DNA from: Nilaparvata lugens
Taxonomy: Eukaryota > Arthropoda > Insecta > Hemiptera > Delphacidae
Reading direction: 5' to 3'
Length of the DNA stretch: 64,000 bases
NCBI RefSeq assembly: GCF_014356525.2
Contig: NC_052507.1
Span: 744,001-808,000, forward strand
In this document: positions 52,356 through 62,633 of the stretch, in pieces
Layout: each line of letters begins with the position of its first letter
How positions within the stretch are numbered: position 1 is the first letter of the stretch
Notes under the pieces: generated by a model
The model's database searches: none
Told to the model about the DNA's origin: nothing
What the model saw: the letters and a program-made list of their open reading frames with translations, nothing else
Position numbers and translations under genes: made by a program

Positions 52356-55300
52356 ATGCCGAGGGAACGCAGACTACGTGGCGTGAATTCCGCAGCAGTC
52401 CGCCATCGCATCACCCTCGATGACGAGGCTGAGGATATCGACATCACCAACGTGCTTGAGAGGTCGAAACGTCGAGTTTTCGATATAATTAGGGAACATG
52501 CGGCACGCCATGATGGGAATGTTAAGTGGTTTATAGTATTAAATGTTTTGCTGTATAAATTAGTGGTGATGGATGACAAGCAGGTTGGTGAGACTGTCTC
52601 ATCTCTAATAAATCTACATAGTTACTCCAACATAGCGCTAAACGTGCTTGAGAACTATGAAGATTTTAATGAGCATTTTTTCTTGGCTGTGAAAAAAATC
52701 CTCTCATCTTTCGAAAATTTCGTAAGACATGGGAGTGGATGGGTGCTAAAGAAAATTGAATCACTGGATGTGAACGTGATTAAATTTAATCCTATATACA
52801 CATCCAGTTTCATTCAAACACCCCAGTTTTTGAAAAACAAAAATTGTATTATAAATGTCAAAAATCTCTCTGACGAAAAATGCTTTTTATGGTCAGTGCT
52901 TGCGTATTTCCATCAGAAGCCAAGGAACTTGCGCTTGACTGTAAAGTATTTGAGCAAGTTTGCTCACACACTTAATACGCGAGGTGTAAATTTCCCGGTG
53001 ACGACACGCGATATTAAGAAATTTGAAATACTCAATCCGGACATTGCAATTCACGTCATCGCGTACGAGAACAAAAAGTTTTTCCCCTTCCGTACAAGCA
53101 TTTTCCGCACTCGTAAACACCAAATTAATCTTTTAATGCTAAAAGGCGATGCAGGAAAAACTCATTTCTGTTTAGTAAATACCGCGAACGGGAAAAACGG
53201 GCTATCGCGTCTTCTCTCCCACCTTTCAAAATGCCACGGTCAAGTACACATTTGCAATTTTTGTTTTCACCGGTTCACATCGAACAAAACTGAGAATTGT
53301 GATGGTAATGCAAATTTGATGAAACATGTGGAACTTTGTTCCAAGTTTGAATCTCAGCATGTTTCATATCCTAAACGCGGAGAGACAATTAAATTCAAGA
53401 AACTAGGCGCAACGTTGAAGAAAAAGTACACCATTTACGCGGATTTAGAAACTTATGTTCTTAATATCACAGATGACGATGATTCCAATTCTGATGAAAT
53501 TACTCATAGTTACACAAAGAAAACGGCGCGTCATATTCCCTGTGGCTATTGTTTCGTTGTTATCAATATGAATGGGGAAATTGCCTACGGACCTGTACTC
53601 CATAGATCGAGTAGTTTAGACGAAAAAATCATGGAGAAAATTCTTCAGGAAATTACAGATCTCGGCGACATTTTGTATGAGGATATGAAACGAGAAATTC
53701 CGATGCAAGCTTTATCCAAAAGTCAAGAGCGCGAATTTCAAAATTCAGTAAACTGCGGGCTTTGTGCTGAACCATTTTTAGACAGCGATATTAAATGTCG
53801 TCACCACGCGCATGAAACCAGTAATTACTTGTGTGCGGCACATGTTTCTTGTAATTTAACAGCTCGTACTCCAGAGTACATTTCGTGTTTTTTTCATAAT
53901 TTCTCCAGTTTTGATTCGCATTTTATTCTGAAATCGCTCGGTAAATGTAAAAAAGAAATTTCCTGCATCGCAAATACGTCAGAGAGATTTTTGACACTTT
54001 CAGTAGGCAAAATTAAATTTTTAGATTCCTACAAGTTTATGTCTGAATCCTTGGAAGTATTGGTGCGTAATTTGGTAGAAAGTACAGACATGGAAAAGAA
54101 GTTCGAACGATTATTTTCGGTGTTTCATGATCCACCTCGCGAACACAGACAGCTCTTGTTGAAAAAAGGAGTATATCCTTACTCGTACATGAGCTGTCCC
54201 GAAAAATTCGAGGAAACATCGCTTCCTCCCATCGAATGTTTTCATAATGATTTAACTGATACACCTCTGTCTCGCGAAGAATATGAGCATGCGCAAAGAG
54301 TGTTCTCAACATTCAAGCTGAAAAATCTGGGTGAATATCACGATTTTTATTTATGTTTGGACGTAATGCTATTAGTGGTAGTTTTTGAATCCATAGACCT
54401 CGTCTATGCTTTTTAGCTCATACGGCCTCGATGTGACCCATTTTGTTTCTCTCGCGCACTTCACCTGGAATTGCATGCTGAAACACACTAAAGTTGAACT
54501 AGAATTGATTACTCATCCTGACATGCATCTTATGTTTGAGGCAGGGATGAGGGGTGGGGTGTCATTTATCGGTAAACGTTATTGTGAAGCAAATAACAAA
54601 CATCTACCCGAAACATACGATCCTTCAAAACCGTCTAATTATCTGCTTTATATCGATGCAAACAGTTTATACTCGGAAGCTATGAGCCAAAGCTTACCTG
54701 TTGGAAATTTCAAATTCCTCTCAGAGGAAGAAATTTCCAGCCTTGATTTCGCGAATTTGGACAGCAATTCAGAAACCGGATATATAATAGAATGTGATCT
54801 CAAGTACCCTCAAGAGTTACATGATAAGCACGCCAGCTTCCCACTCGCACCTCTCCACCAAACGCCGCCGCGCGAATTGCTGTCGAACTACCAAACAAAT
54901 GAGAATGGTCAAACTGGAACCAAAAAGCTCATGAACACACTTTTCGACCGTGAAAAGTACATTGTTCACTATGTCAATTTGAAGCTCTACCTTCAGCTCG
55001 GTTTGAAATTATTGAAAGTGCATCGCGTCATTAGCTTTTCCCAATCTCCCTGGCTGAAAAGCTACATCGACTTCAATATCCGGAATAGGCAGAACGCGAA
55101 AAATAAATTTGAAATATCCTTCTTTAAGGCCTGTTGTAACTTGATATTTGGAAAAACGATACAATCAGTGCGTAAGCATATCAATGTTAAAATTATCACG
55201 GATGAAAAACGGTTAGATAAGTACATTTCAAATCCACTATGTAAATGCTGGCAAATAATTAGTACGAACGTGATCGCGTTTTTCTCTTGCAAGTTGGAAC

Positions 55301-55923
55301 TTAAAATGAACAAGCCTGTCTATTCCGGCGTTTCCGTACTGGAGTTGAGTAAATTCCATATGTACGATTTTTTCTATTGCAAATTACAAAAAATTATACC
55401 ATGGGATCGTATAGAACTCTGTATGACTGATACCGACAGTTTTCTTCTAAACCTAAAAGTCGAAGATGTGTATCAGTTGATTAGAGAAAATTTGAGCCTT
55501 TTCGATACTTCTAACTATCCACCTTCCCACCCTTGCTTTTCCATAGAGAGAAATAAAGTTGTAGGAAAGTTCAAGGATGAGACTGCCTCAAAACCTGTCC
55601 ATAGATTTCTTGGACTTCGATCCAAACTTTACTCATTTTTAGTATGTAAAGAGAATGAAGAACCTGTAAATAAATGTATAGCAAAGGGTGTACAGAGCGG
55701 AGTGAAATGTAGAAAACTTAATTTTAATTTATATAAGAAATCATTGTTTGAACGTAGTGAACACATTGAAAAATTTAATATGTTAAGATCCTATAATCAC
55801 ACCATGTATCAGGTTGAATGTGCAAAAATCTGTTTGAGTCCTTATGATGATAAGAGGTACATTGCTGAGAATGGTGTTGATACTCTCCCATTTGGACATT
55901 ATAGAGTGCCCACAACACTCTAA
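52356..55923 (+). pseudogene. POLB: Protein-primed family B DNA polymerase (Polinton), frameshifted
   Basis: ATG at 52356, directly after a strong splice acceptor (TTGTTTTTCAG). The N-terminal ~350 residues carry a conserved Polinton region with a Cys/His-rich cluster (HICNFCFHRF). 3'-5' exonuclease motifs are TIYADLETY (Asp363, Glu365), HNFSSFDSHFI (~residue 520) and YHDFYLCLDVMLL (~662). The first frame stops at 54414-54416. The second frame, overlapping by 11 bp in +1 phase, carries YGLDVTHF, then the polymerase motifs DANSLYSEAM (A), KACCNLIFGK (B) and MTDTDSF (C). The phase change falls in a run of five T near 54408-54412, consistent with a one-base insertion or a sequencing error. The enzyme would replicate the element using a terminal protein primer. 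Confidence 0.9.
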
Positions 55924-55986
55924 CTGATTGCTCAGTATGTCCCGTGACAATCATCCAACACCACTGATTTGACTGTTGTAAATATC

Positions 55987-56940
55987 ATGAATATTATTAG
56001 ATCTAAGCTAGCTTTAGAGCTTCATAGCGTGCCGCGTGTGAACTATCCCACTCGCAAATATGAGTTGAAAAGTGAAAAAGACTTGCTTCAAGCCGATCTC
56101 ATTGAGATGACGAGTTTATCGCGTTTTAATAAGGGTTATAAATATATCTTAGCTGTTATTAATTGTTTTTCAAAATTTGCATATTGTGTACCATTAAAAG
56201 ACAAGGCAAGCCAATCTGTATTTAACGCTCTCGAACCAATTATTTCTAAAAATAAGGGAGTTAAGCTGTTCCAAACAGATCAGGGAACAGAATTCTTTAA
56301 TTCAAAAGTTAAAGCGTTATTAGATAGATATAGTATTAAACATTATCATGTTTTTACCGATAAGAAAGCCTCCATAGTTGAAAGGTTTAATAGAACACTT
56401 AAAGCAAAAATTTATAGATATTTAACTGAACATGGAACCAAAAACTGGATATCGCAACTAGACAGTTTGGTTCGTGATTATAATGCAACAATGCATTCAT
56501 CCATTAGAATGAAACCTAAAGATGTGGGGAAAAAAGATCGTAATCATGTTTTAATGTCTTTGAATTCTGCATTCAATAGACGATATAAATTGAAAAATTC
56601 AAAACCGAAATTTAAGCTAGGAGATGTTGTACGAATCTCAAAGAAAAGGGTTCTTTTTGATAAATCTTATAACATAAACTGGAGCGCAGAGTATTTTGTA
56701 ATTCATTCTATATTTCCTTCTCAACCTGTAACGTATAGCTTGCGAGATCTAAACGGAGAAGTAATTAGTGGTAGGTTTTATGCAGAAGAAATTAAAAAAA
56801 CCCAATTAAACGAATCTGAGAGACAAGTGTATTTGATTGAAAAAATATTAAAATGTGATAAAAAAGGATTGCTAGTGAAATGGATTGGGTTTTCAACGCC
56901 TAGTTATATTAGTAAAGATCAACTATTAGATGAAAAATAA
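55987..56940 (+). CDS. INT: Polinton integrase (retroviral type, with chromodomain-like tail)
   Basis: ATG at 55987 (MNIIRSKLAL) gives 317 residues. The DDE core is complete: Asp37 in LQADLIEM, Asp98 in LFQTDQGTEF and Glu132 in SIVERFNRTLK, with 33 residues between the last two. An SH3-like C-terminal domain (FKLGDVVRIS) is followed by a chromodomain-like end (VYLIEKILKCDKKGLLVKWI, GFSTPSYI). The enzyme joins the element ends to a staggered target, consistent with the 6-bp CAGTAG duplication. The frame is intact. It lies 63 bp after the polymerase. Confidence 0.92.
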   Translation: MNIIRSKLALELHSVPRVNYPTRKYELKSEKDLLQADLIEMTSLSRFNKGYKYILAVINCFSKFAYCVPLKDKASQSVFNALEPIISKNKGVKLFQTDQGTEFFNSKVKALLDRYSIKHYHVFTDKKASIVERFNRTLKAKIYRYLTEHGTKNWISQLDSLVRDYNATMHSSIRMKPKDVGKKDRNHVLMSLNSAFNRRYKLKNSKPKFKLGDVVRISKKRVLFDKSYNINWSAEYFVIHSIFPSQPVTYSLRDLNGEVISGRFYAEEIKKTQLNESERQVYLIEKILKCDKKGLLVKWIGFSTPSYISKDQLLDEK

Positions 56941-57302
56941 TCTTTTGTAATCTATTGTAAATATCATGTACATTTATTGTAAATATCATGTACATTTATT
57001 GTAAATAATCTATTGTAAATACATTCCATTCAGTGTAAATATCATGATGTACATTCGTTGAAAATATAATAGAAGTATTATTATCAAACATTGCTTTTCA
57101 TTTCAATCTGAAGTTTCGTAATTTGCTAAGGCTCAAGCAACAGACGCATTCTCGTGGAGAGGGTGCGGGAAAGAGAGGGCCAGTTGAAGTGAGAAACTTC
57201 TATCAGTGGGAGCGAGCGTCTGTCTAGCCATGTGGTGACTCACCTTCCTCTCTGATAACTTATCAGTTCCTTATCAGATCACATGCTGTACACGTGACTA
57301 AC
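56941..57302. other. Spacer between integrase and ATPase with short repeats
   Basis: The first ~120 bp repeat TAAATATCATGTACATT-type units, forming small palindromes around ATGTACAT. The rest is purine-rich (GGAGAGGGTGCGGGAAAGAG). No gene is seen. Confidence 0.5.
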
Positions 57303-57972
57303 ATGATTCCGATAGTAAATTTCGACAATGTTATAAGAGAGAAAGAAATGGTGTAAAAATGGTAAGCTGTTACCACATAATGCAAGGATCCTTATAATAG
57401 GCTCTTCAGGCTGTGGCAAGACCAATTTGCTATTTAATTTAATTTTTTCAAAGAATGGGTTGAGATTTAAAACTATATACTTGCACACGAAGAGCGAGTA
57501 TCAAGATAAGTACTTGTTTTTGAGAAAAGTCTTTTCAAAAATGAAGGGTATTGAATTTTATATAAACAGCAATTTGGAATCTATTCCTCACCCGAACAAA
57601 ATTCAACAATTTTCTCTTGTCATATTCGACGACTTCCAACTTAATCACGTACCTCAAATAAGAGAATATTTTACCATGGGACGACATCGTAATATTGACA
57701 CTGCATATTTAATTCAGAGTTATGGAGCTACACAGAAACATTTCACTAGGGACAATGCGAATATGATTATAATCTTCAAGGTAGATTTATTGAGTCTGAA
57801 ATTAATTCACAGAGATCATGTTGGAGGAGATATTTCTTATAAAGATTTTGTTAAACTTTGTCATAAAGTTTGGAATCGTAAACCTCATAATTTTGTAACT
57901 ATTATGAGCAAGTGTGGAATTAATAGCGGCAAATACCGAGATTCGCTCGATACGTTTCTTACCGTTCAGTAG
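57303..57972 (+). pseudogene. Packaging ATPase (FtsK/HerA type), N-terminal frameshift
   Basis: Walker A is GSSGCGKTN (57400-57426) and Walker B VIFDDF (about 57619-57636); GRHRNIDTAYLIQS follows as in A32-like packaging ATPases. The ATPase frame has no ATG before the Walker A motif: it is open back to 57337. A neighbouring frame starts at ATG 57303 (MIPIVNFDNVIREKEMV) and ends in TAA at 57354-57356, so a one-base shift near 57350 separates start and core. The protein would pump DNA into capsids. The C terminus, IMSKCGINSGKYRDSL, is also recognisable in fragment C. It ends 21 bp before the next gene. Confidence 0.85.
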
Positions 57973-57993
57973 AGATTAATTCTTTGTGCAGTC

Positions 57994-58902
57994 ATGTTGT
58001 CATACAGCAGCAGAAAACTGAATAGAAAGAACGTTGGTTTAATCGAAAAGATTAAGAAATTGAGAAAAGTAATTAGAGAGAAGCATAAAAGCTTAGTCAA
58101 TTTTGAAAAACGATCGGAGGAATACAATAGGAAAACGCTCTTGCCATTGATAGAGCCCATAATTGAACTGGGAAAAAACAAATTCTCACACTCTGGTGTA
58201 AAACCAAAAAAGAAAGAAGTAAAAGAGGAGAGTACGGAAATTGATGATAATGAGGAGGGGGATGAACAGAGTTATGAGAGTTCAACAGACAATTTTTTAA
58301 GTTCAACTAAATTTGAAAACAGTTTACTTGGTTCTAGCAGAAACGATGATGTGCTGTCACAATATCTAAAAACGTTTCATGCAGAAAAATTGAATAATTC
58401 AATCAGTTATGGAATTTCATATAATTCTAAAGATGAGGTGTATTATATTGGAAATCAGCAAGTAATATTCGATAATGGTTATATAGATATTAATAATGAA
58501 AGATTTCGTTTAACACATGGTCTACTTGAGTTATTATTCAGTGCGAGACCAAACTCAAATCTTTATAATCAGAGAGATCTGGATAAGTATAAAAAAATCT
58601 TAACACTTACAGGCATACATTTAGATTGAAGAGGCTATGTTAAATGAAATCAGGGAATTAAATCGCAAATGATTCAAAAGTTATTTCCCAGTAAAAAAAT
58701 TAGTAAAAAGAAGGGGTGGGGTTTATTGAAATTTGCAAAAAATAATTCTCATGATAGAATTTATCAATACTTTGATAATTTTGACGAATTAGTGGAAAGA
58801 TTAAATTTACTCTATTCCTCAAAAGCTACTGGCAACACCGGGCATGATATTGAGATCGCGTCTATAATTGAAGAGCTAAAAGAAGCAAAATTAATTGTTT
58901 AG
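57994..58902 (+). pseudogene. DUF8207-type Polinton protein with two nonsense codons
   Basis: ATG at 57994. The N terminus is basic and helical (LIEKIKKLRKVIREKHKSL), followed by an acidic linker (DDNEEGDEQSYESS) and the conserved domain: NNSISYGISYNSKDEVYYIG, FRLTHGLLELLF and NLYNQRDLDKYKKIL. Two in-frame TGA codons lie at 58627-58629 and 58645-58647. The phase is kept beyond them to 58902 (Ile-Gln-Lys-Leu-Phe-Pro-Ser and EIASIIEELKEAKLIV). The homologous gene of fragment C has Arg at both stop positions, which fits CGA to TGA transitions. I recall this family as DUF8207, common in insect genomes; its function is unknown. A virion or DNA-associated role is a guess. Confidence 0.75.
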
Positions 58903-58909
58903 TGTTACG

Positions 58910-59941
58910 ATGACTCTACATCGATTCGGTCGAATTGATACGCCTAGTGCTAGCGGAGCTGCTGCTAATCTTACGTGTGATATTGACTCGATAACACAGA
59001 AGATAATCGAATCGATAAATCAACAAGGAATCAGCGAAGCTGTGAAATTTTATTTAGATTCGCAAATAACCAAACTCGTTTCGGAAAATACAAAGAATAT
59101 TGGAGTGAGCATAATTGAAAGAGAACATATTCTAAGTACATTACAAAATTTCAGTGCTAATATCGATAAAGCTATTGCAGAGAGAACTCTAAATTTAGAA
59201 TCCGCTCTAGGAGAAGTGAAAACTTTAACAGACAGCTTTTCATCTCAGTTGCTCAGTATTAACACCGATCAAGTTGATAAAGCTTATTTAGATGAGAAAT
59301 TAAAAGCCGTATCAGATAAAATTAAGAATTTGGAGGTGCTGGACAGAAACTATCTCAATACTAAATTAAAACAACTTAGTACAGAAATTTTTACTAAAGT
59401 AAATGAAACACAGCCATCGTCAATTGATAAGCAATATTTAGAATCTGCTTTGCAGAAATTGATTAGTTCTTCATTAACAAAGGAAGAGTTTGAAAAACGA
59501 TTATCTGAAATGGCAAGTGCAATAAAAGCTAATATTATGGAGGGTATTGAACAGTTCATTACAAAAGATGCTATCGCTATTCTAATTAAGCAAATTGCAG
59601 AAAAGTACGCAACTAAAAATGATATAGGAGATTTTATTGAGAAAAACGAGATGGGAGTCGCTGTGAAAAGCGTTCGTGATGAAATAGCTGAGGCAATTAA
59701 AAATTCGGAAGAGGGTACTGTCATGAGACTGCAATGTTCGGCTCCATTCATTGACTATCTAAATTTATTCATCCACAGAGTGGCCCTGGACATCGTATCC
59801 AAATACACCCAGGTAAGTTTTCACATGAACTGGATTGAGGCCAAGGAACACAACCTTTCCGTAAATCAGGTTTTGCAAATTATTACAGAAAAAGTGGATT
59901 TAGTCAAATATAAAGACTTTATATTGGCTCCAAAAACATAA
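58910..59941 (+). CDS. Coiled-coil protein, possible fibre or minor virion protein
   Basis: ATG at 58910 (MTLHRFGR), 7 bp after the preceding gene, giving 343 residues. It has heptad-type segments for most of its length (IDKQYLESALQKLISS, KEEFEKRLSEMASAIKANI) and a globular C terminus (IDYLNLFIHRVALDIVSKY, then VNQVLQIITEKVDLVKY). The homologue in fragment C starts with the same RFGR motif. A trimeric fibre is conceivable because such proteins extend from penton vertices, but this is only a structural guess. The frame is intact and it is the last gene before the right terminal repeat. Confidence 0.65.
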   Translation: MTLHRFGRIDTPSASGAAANLTCDIDSITQKIIESINQQGISEAVKFYLDSQITKLVSENTKNIGVSIIEREHILSTLQNFSANIDKAIAERTLNLESALGEVKTLTDSFSSQLLSINTDQVDKAYLDEKLKAVSDKIKNLEVLDRNYLNTKLKQLSTEIFTKVNETQPSSIDKQYLESALQKLISSSLTKEEFEKRLSEMASAIKANIMEGIEQFITKDAIAILIKQIAEKYATKNDIGDFIEKNEMGVAVKSVRDEIAEAIKNSEEGTVMRLQCSAPFIDYLNLFIHRVALDIVSKYTQVSFHMNWIEAKEHNLSVNQVLQIITEKVDLVKYKDFILAPKT

Positions 59942-59984
59942 AATCTTGTAAACAGTTGTGTGAGAGAGAGTGAACTTTAACACA

Positions 59985-60500
59985 TGTTGTTTCAAATTTC
60001 AGTCTAGACATTTTTCACTATGATTGATTGTATAAACACTTGCGTGAGAGAGAGAGAGAAGTATTTAAACACCTGTAGTTTCAAATTTCACCCTAGACAT
60101 TTTTGACTATGATTGATTGCATAAATCTTGTAAAAGGTTGACATATTATTAGAGAGAGTGAAGTACAGACCTCCTGCTTCAAATTTCAGCCTAGACATTT
60201 TTTGACTATGATTGATTGCATAAACACTTGCGTGAGAGAGAGTGAACTTTAACACATGTTGTTTCAAATTTCAGTCTAGACATTTTTGACCATGATTGAT
60301 TGCATAAACACTTGTGTGAGAGAGAGTGAAGTATTTAAACACCTGCAGTTTCAAATTTCAGCCTAGGCATTTTTGACTATATCGGTTTTCTACATAAATC
60401 TTGTAAAAGGATGAGATATTATTAGAGAGAGAGTGAAGTAACTTTAACGGATAAAAACAGATGTCACAGATGATAAATCGATTTAGACATTTTTTCATGT
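59985..60500. repeat. ~90-bp tandem repeat before the right end of Polinton B
   Basis: Five imperfect units with TTTCAAATTTCAG, CTAGACATTTTTGACTATGA, TTGATTGCATAAA and GTGAGAGAGAGTGAA. TTTCAAATTTCA starts near 59990, 60081, 60177, 60260 and 60348. Non-coding. Confidence 0.85.
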
Positions 60501-60614
60501 AACGGAATGTAACGGTTTTCGATGCAGGAGTTATTCTAGAGGAACCTAGCAGAGAGCAGAGCGCACGTGTCATTTGTCTAGACGGGGGAGAGGGTGACGA
60601 GCGAGCGCACGTGC

Positions 60615-61473
60615 ATTAGATGTAGAAATATGGATTCACTTTAATTTGACAGTAGAGAATTTTTCCCTCTCAAAGAGATTTTTTCCCTCATCTAGCATTC
60701 ACCTCAATTTGTCAGTATAGCATTAGAAATATGGATTCACTTTTTCCCTCTCAAAGAGATTTTTTCCCTCATCTAGCATTCACTTTAATTTGTCAGTATA
60801 GCAATATGGATTCACTTCAATCTGTCAGTATAGCATTAGATGTAGAAATATGCATCCACTTTAATTTGACAGTATAGCATTAGAAATATGGATTCACTTT
60901 AATCTGTCACCAAGGGAATTTTTCCCTCTCAAAGAGATTTTTTTCCCTCATCTAGCATTCACTTTAATTTGACAGTATAGCATTAGATGTAGAAATATGG
61001 ATTCACTTTAATCTGTCAGTATAGAGATGGAATTTTTCCTCCAAAAAGGGAAATTTTTTTTCCCTCATCTGGGCAAGGGGAAGGGGAGAGAGAGAGAGAT
61101 ATCTCTTTTCAACCCCCTCACCTCCACTGGGCAAGGGGAAGGGGTTAGAAAGAGAGAGAGAGAAAGATATCTTCCTCTCTTTTCAACCCCCTCACCACCA
61201 CTGGGCAAGGGGAAGGGGAGAGAGAGAGAGATATCTCTTTTCAACCCCCTCACCTCCACTGGGCAAGGGGAAGGGGTTAGAAAGAGAGAGAGAGAAAGAT
61301 ATCTTCCTCTCTTTTCAACCCCCTCACCACCACTGGGCAAGGGGAAGGGGAAATCTATTTTTAAAACACCCCCCACCCTATAGGCGGGGGGAAGGGGAGG
61401 CGGGATGGACGAGGGGGGAGAGGGGGGAGGGGGTTTTGGAGCAAAAAAGTGGCTTCAAAGTCTTAATATCCCT
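60615..61473 (-). repeat. Right terminal inverted repeat of Polinton B
   Basis: Inverse of the left repeat, with an additional CACCACTGGGCAAGGGGAAG-type unit (about 61195-61330 duplicates 61070-61195). The outermost 25 bp match the left end exactly. It is followed directly by CAGTAG. The frames at 61027-61383 and 61065-61376 are repeat translations. Confidence 0.9.
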
Positions 61474-61479
61474 CAGTAG
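61474..61479 (+). other. 6-bp target site duplication of Polinton B, right
   Basis: CAGTAG, identical to 42034-42039. Confidence 0.9.
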
Positions 61480-61489
61480 TGGTGTTTTG

Positions 61490-61935
61490 AGAGAGCTGCC
61501 TATCCAATAGAAATCGAGGGGTGTGGCCTCCCCCTCCACCCCCCCTGCCACAGTCAGCCATTTTGGCCCCGTCCCCAGCCAATAGGAATCAAGGGGCGTG
61601 GCCACGCCCCCCTCCACCCCCCCTGCCATAGTCAGCCATTTTGGCCCCGCCCCCAGCCAATAGGAAGCAAGGGGCGTGGTCAAAATGGCGTCCCTCCACC
61701 CCCCTTCCCTAGTGTCGGCCATTTTGGCCCCCACCAAAGTCCCCGCCCCAACCAATAGGAAGAGGTTCCCCGGGCCCCGACGGCCATCTTTGTTGTAGCA
61801 GGTGTCAAAAACATCTGTCATATCCCACCAAAGTCCCCAACCAAGAGGTTCCCCTACCCAGGAAGTGCCCCCGACGGCGGCCATCTTTGTTGTAGCAGGT
61901 GTTCTGACATCTGCCCCAGTCACACCTGCTTCAGC
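61490..61935. promoter_or_regulatory. Tandem CCAAT/GC-box modules at the edge of fragment C
   Basis: Four to five modules spaced 75-95 bp. Each has CCAATAG (61504, 61579, 61657, 61752; a decayed fifth near 61836), a GGGGCGTGG or CCCCGCCCC box and GCCATTTTGGCCCC. The stretch is far GC-richer than its surroundings. It could be the terminal region of fragment C, a promoter/enhancer, or both. The 181-residue - strand frame here (61378-61923) simply reads these repeats. Confidence 0.5.
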
Positions 61936-62026
61936 AATTAAGTGGTGCCAATTAGCATATTAAAAATATCCCCACATTTAAAATCTTTAAAATCACAGAT
62001 ATCTAAACTCTCAAACTACTACTAAT

Positions 62027-62604
62027 CTATCTCCCAGTCATATTTTTTTCTTTTTTTCCTGCATCACTTGGTCGCCTATCACTGAACATTCTTTTCAAAA
62101 ACAACTCTTGCACCTGATCAGAATTCAAATTATGTTGTACAGCTTCACTCATGTCAAAGATGTACCTCTTTTTGACATATTGTGCAATCAAATAGTATGA
62201 AAAGTTGAACAACTGTTCATTTAAATATTTCTGAAAATCTTCACCTTTAATAATCATCTGCATAATGTCATCTTTTAGCTTTTGGTGAGAAGCTAAATTT
62301 TTTTCATCAAGTTTCTTTTGCACCTCAGCAAACATAATATTGAATGTTGATTCTAGATCAACTACTTTCAAATTATAATCTTGCCTGTTAATAAAGTTAA
62401 GTTTCTGTTGTGCAAGTAGATTGTCTTCTAATTCTTTCAATTTAGTTTCTAGCAAATCTGTATCAACATGTTTTAAACTATTGTTTTTACTTTGTTGTTC
62501 ATATAATGTCTTCAATTCGTCTGATTTGTATTAAACACATGATGTGTCCTACCAAATCGATCTATTGTACTACTCACTGCAGTGGCGGCGCTACTGCCCG
62601 ACAT
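62027..62604 (-). pseudogene. Coiled-coil protein of fragment C, frameshifted
   Basis: ATG at 62604 starts MSGSSAATAVSSTIDRFGRT, sharing RFGR with element B's coiled-coil protein, but this frame ends at a TGA near 62517. The main coiled-coil body continues in another phase (62530-62027: KTLYEQQSKNNSLKHVDTDL, LKELEDNLLAQQKLNF) without its own ATG. The C terminus (NLNSDQVQELFLKRMFSD) parallels the C-terminal globular part of the B protein. It lies 29 bp after the DUF8207-type gene. Much shorter than the B homologue. Confidence 0.6.
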
Positions 62605-62633
62605 CTCTATTCTTGTCAAGTGTTAAACACATA

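Larger units (their letters stand above)
42040..61473 (+). mobile_element. Complete Polinton (Maverick) element B, 19,434 bp
   Basis: Bounded by terminal inverted repeats that both start AGGGATATTAAGACTTTGAA and by a perfect 6-bp duplication. It encodes the full core set: protein-primed polymerase, integrase, packaging ATPase, protease, major capsid protein and penton. It also encodes a PLA2 protein, two BIR proteins, a DUF8207-type protein, a coiled-coil protein and several uncharacterised proteins. Structural genes run on - toward the left end, replication and integration genes on + toward the right end. Frameshifts or stops in at least four genes suggest that this copy is defective. Polintons are integrating relatives of double-stranded DNA viruses. 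This one lies inside a LINE fragment and next to pieces of other Polintons. Confidence 0.95.

Noticed and set aside
61065..61923. Long frames in the right terminal repeat and the adjacent GC-rich modules
   Set aside because: They are translations of tandem repeats with no coding signature.
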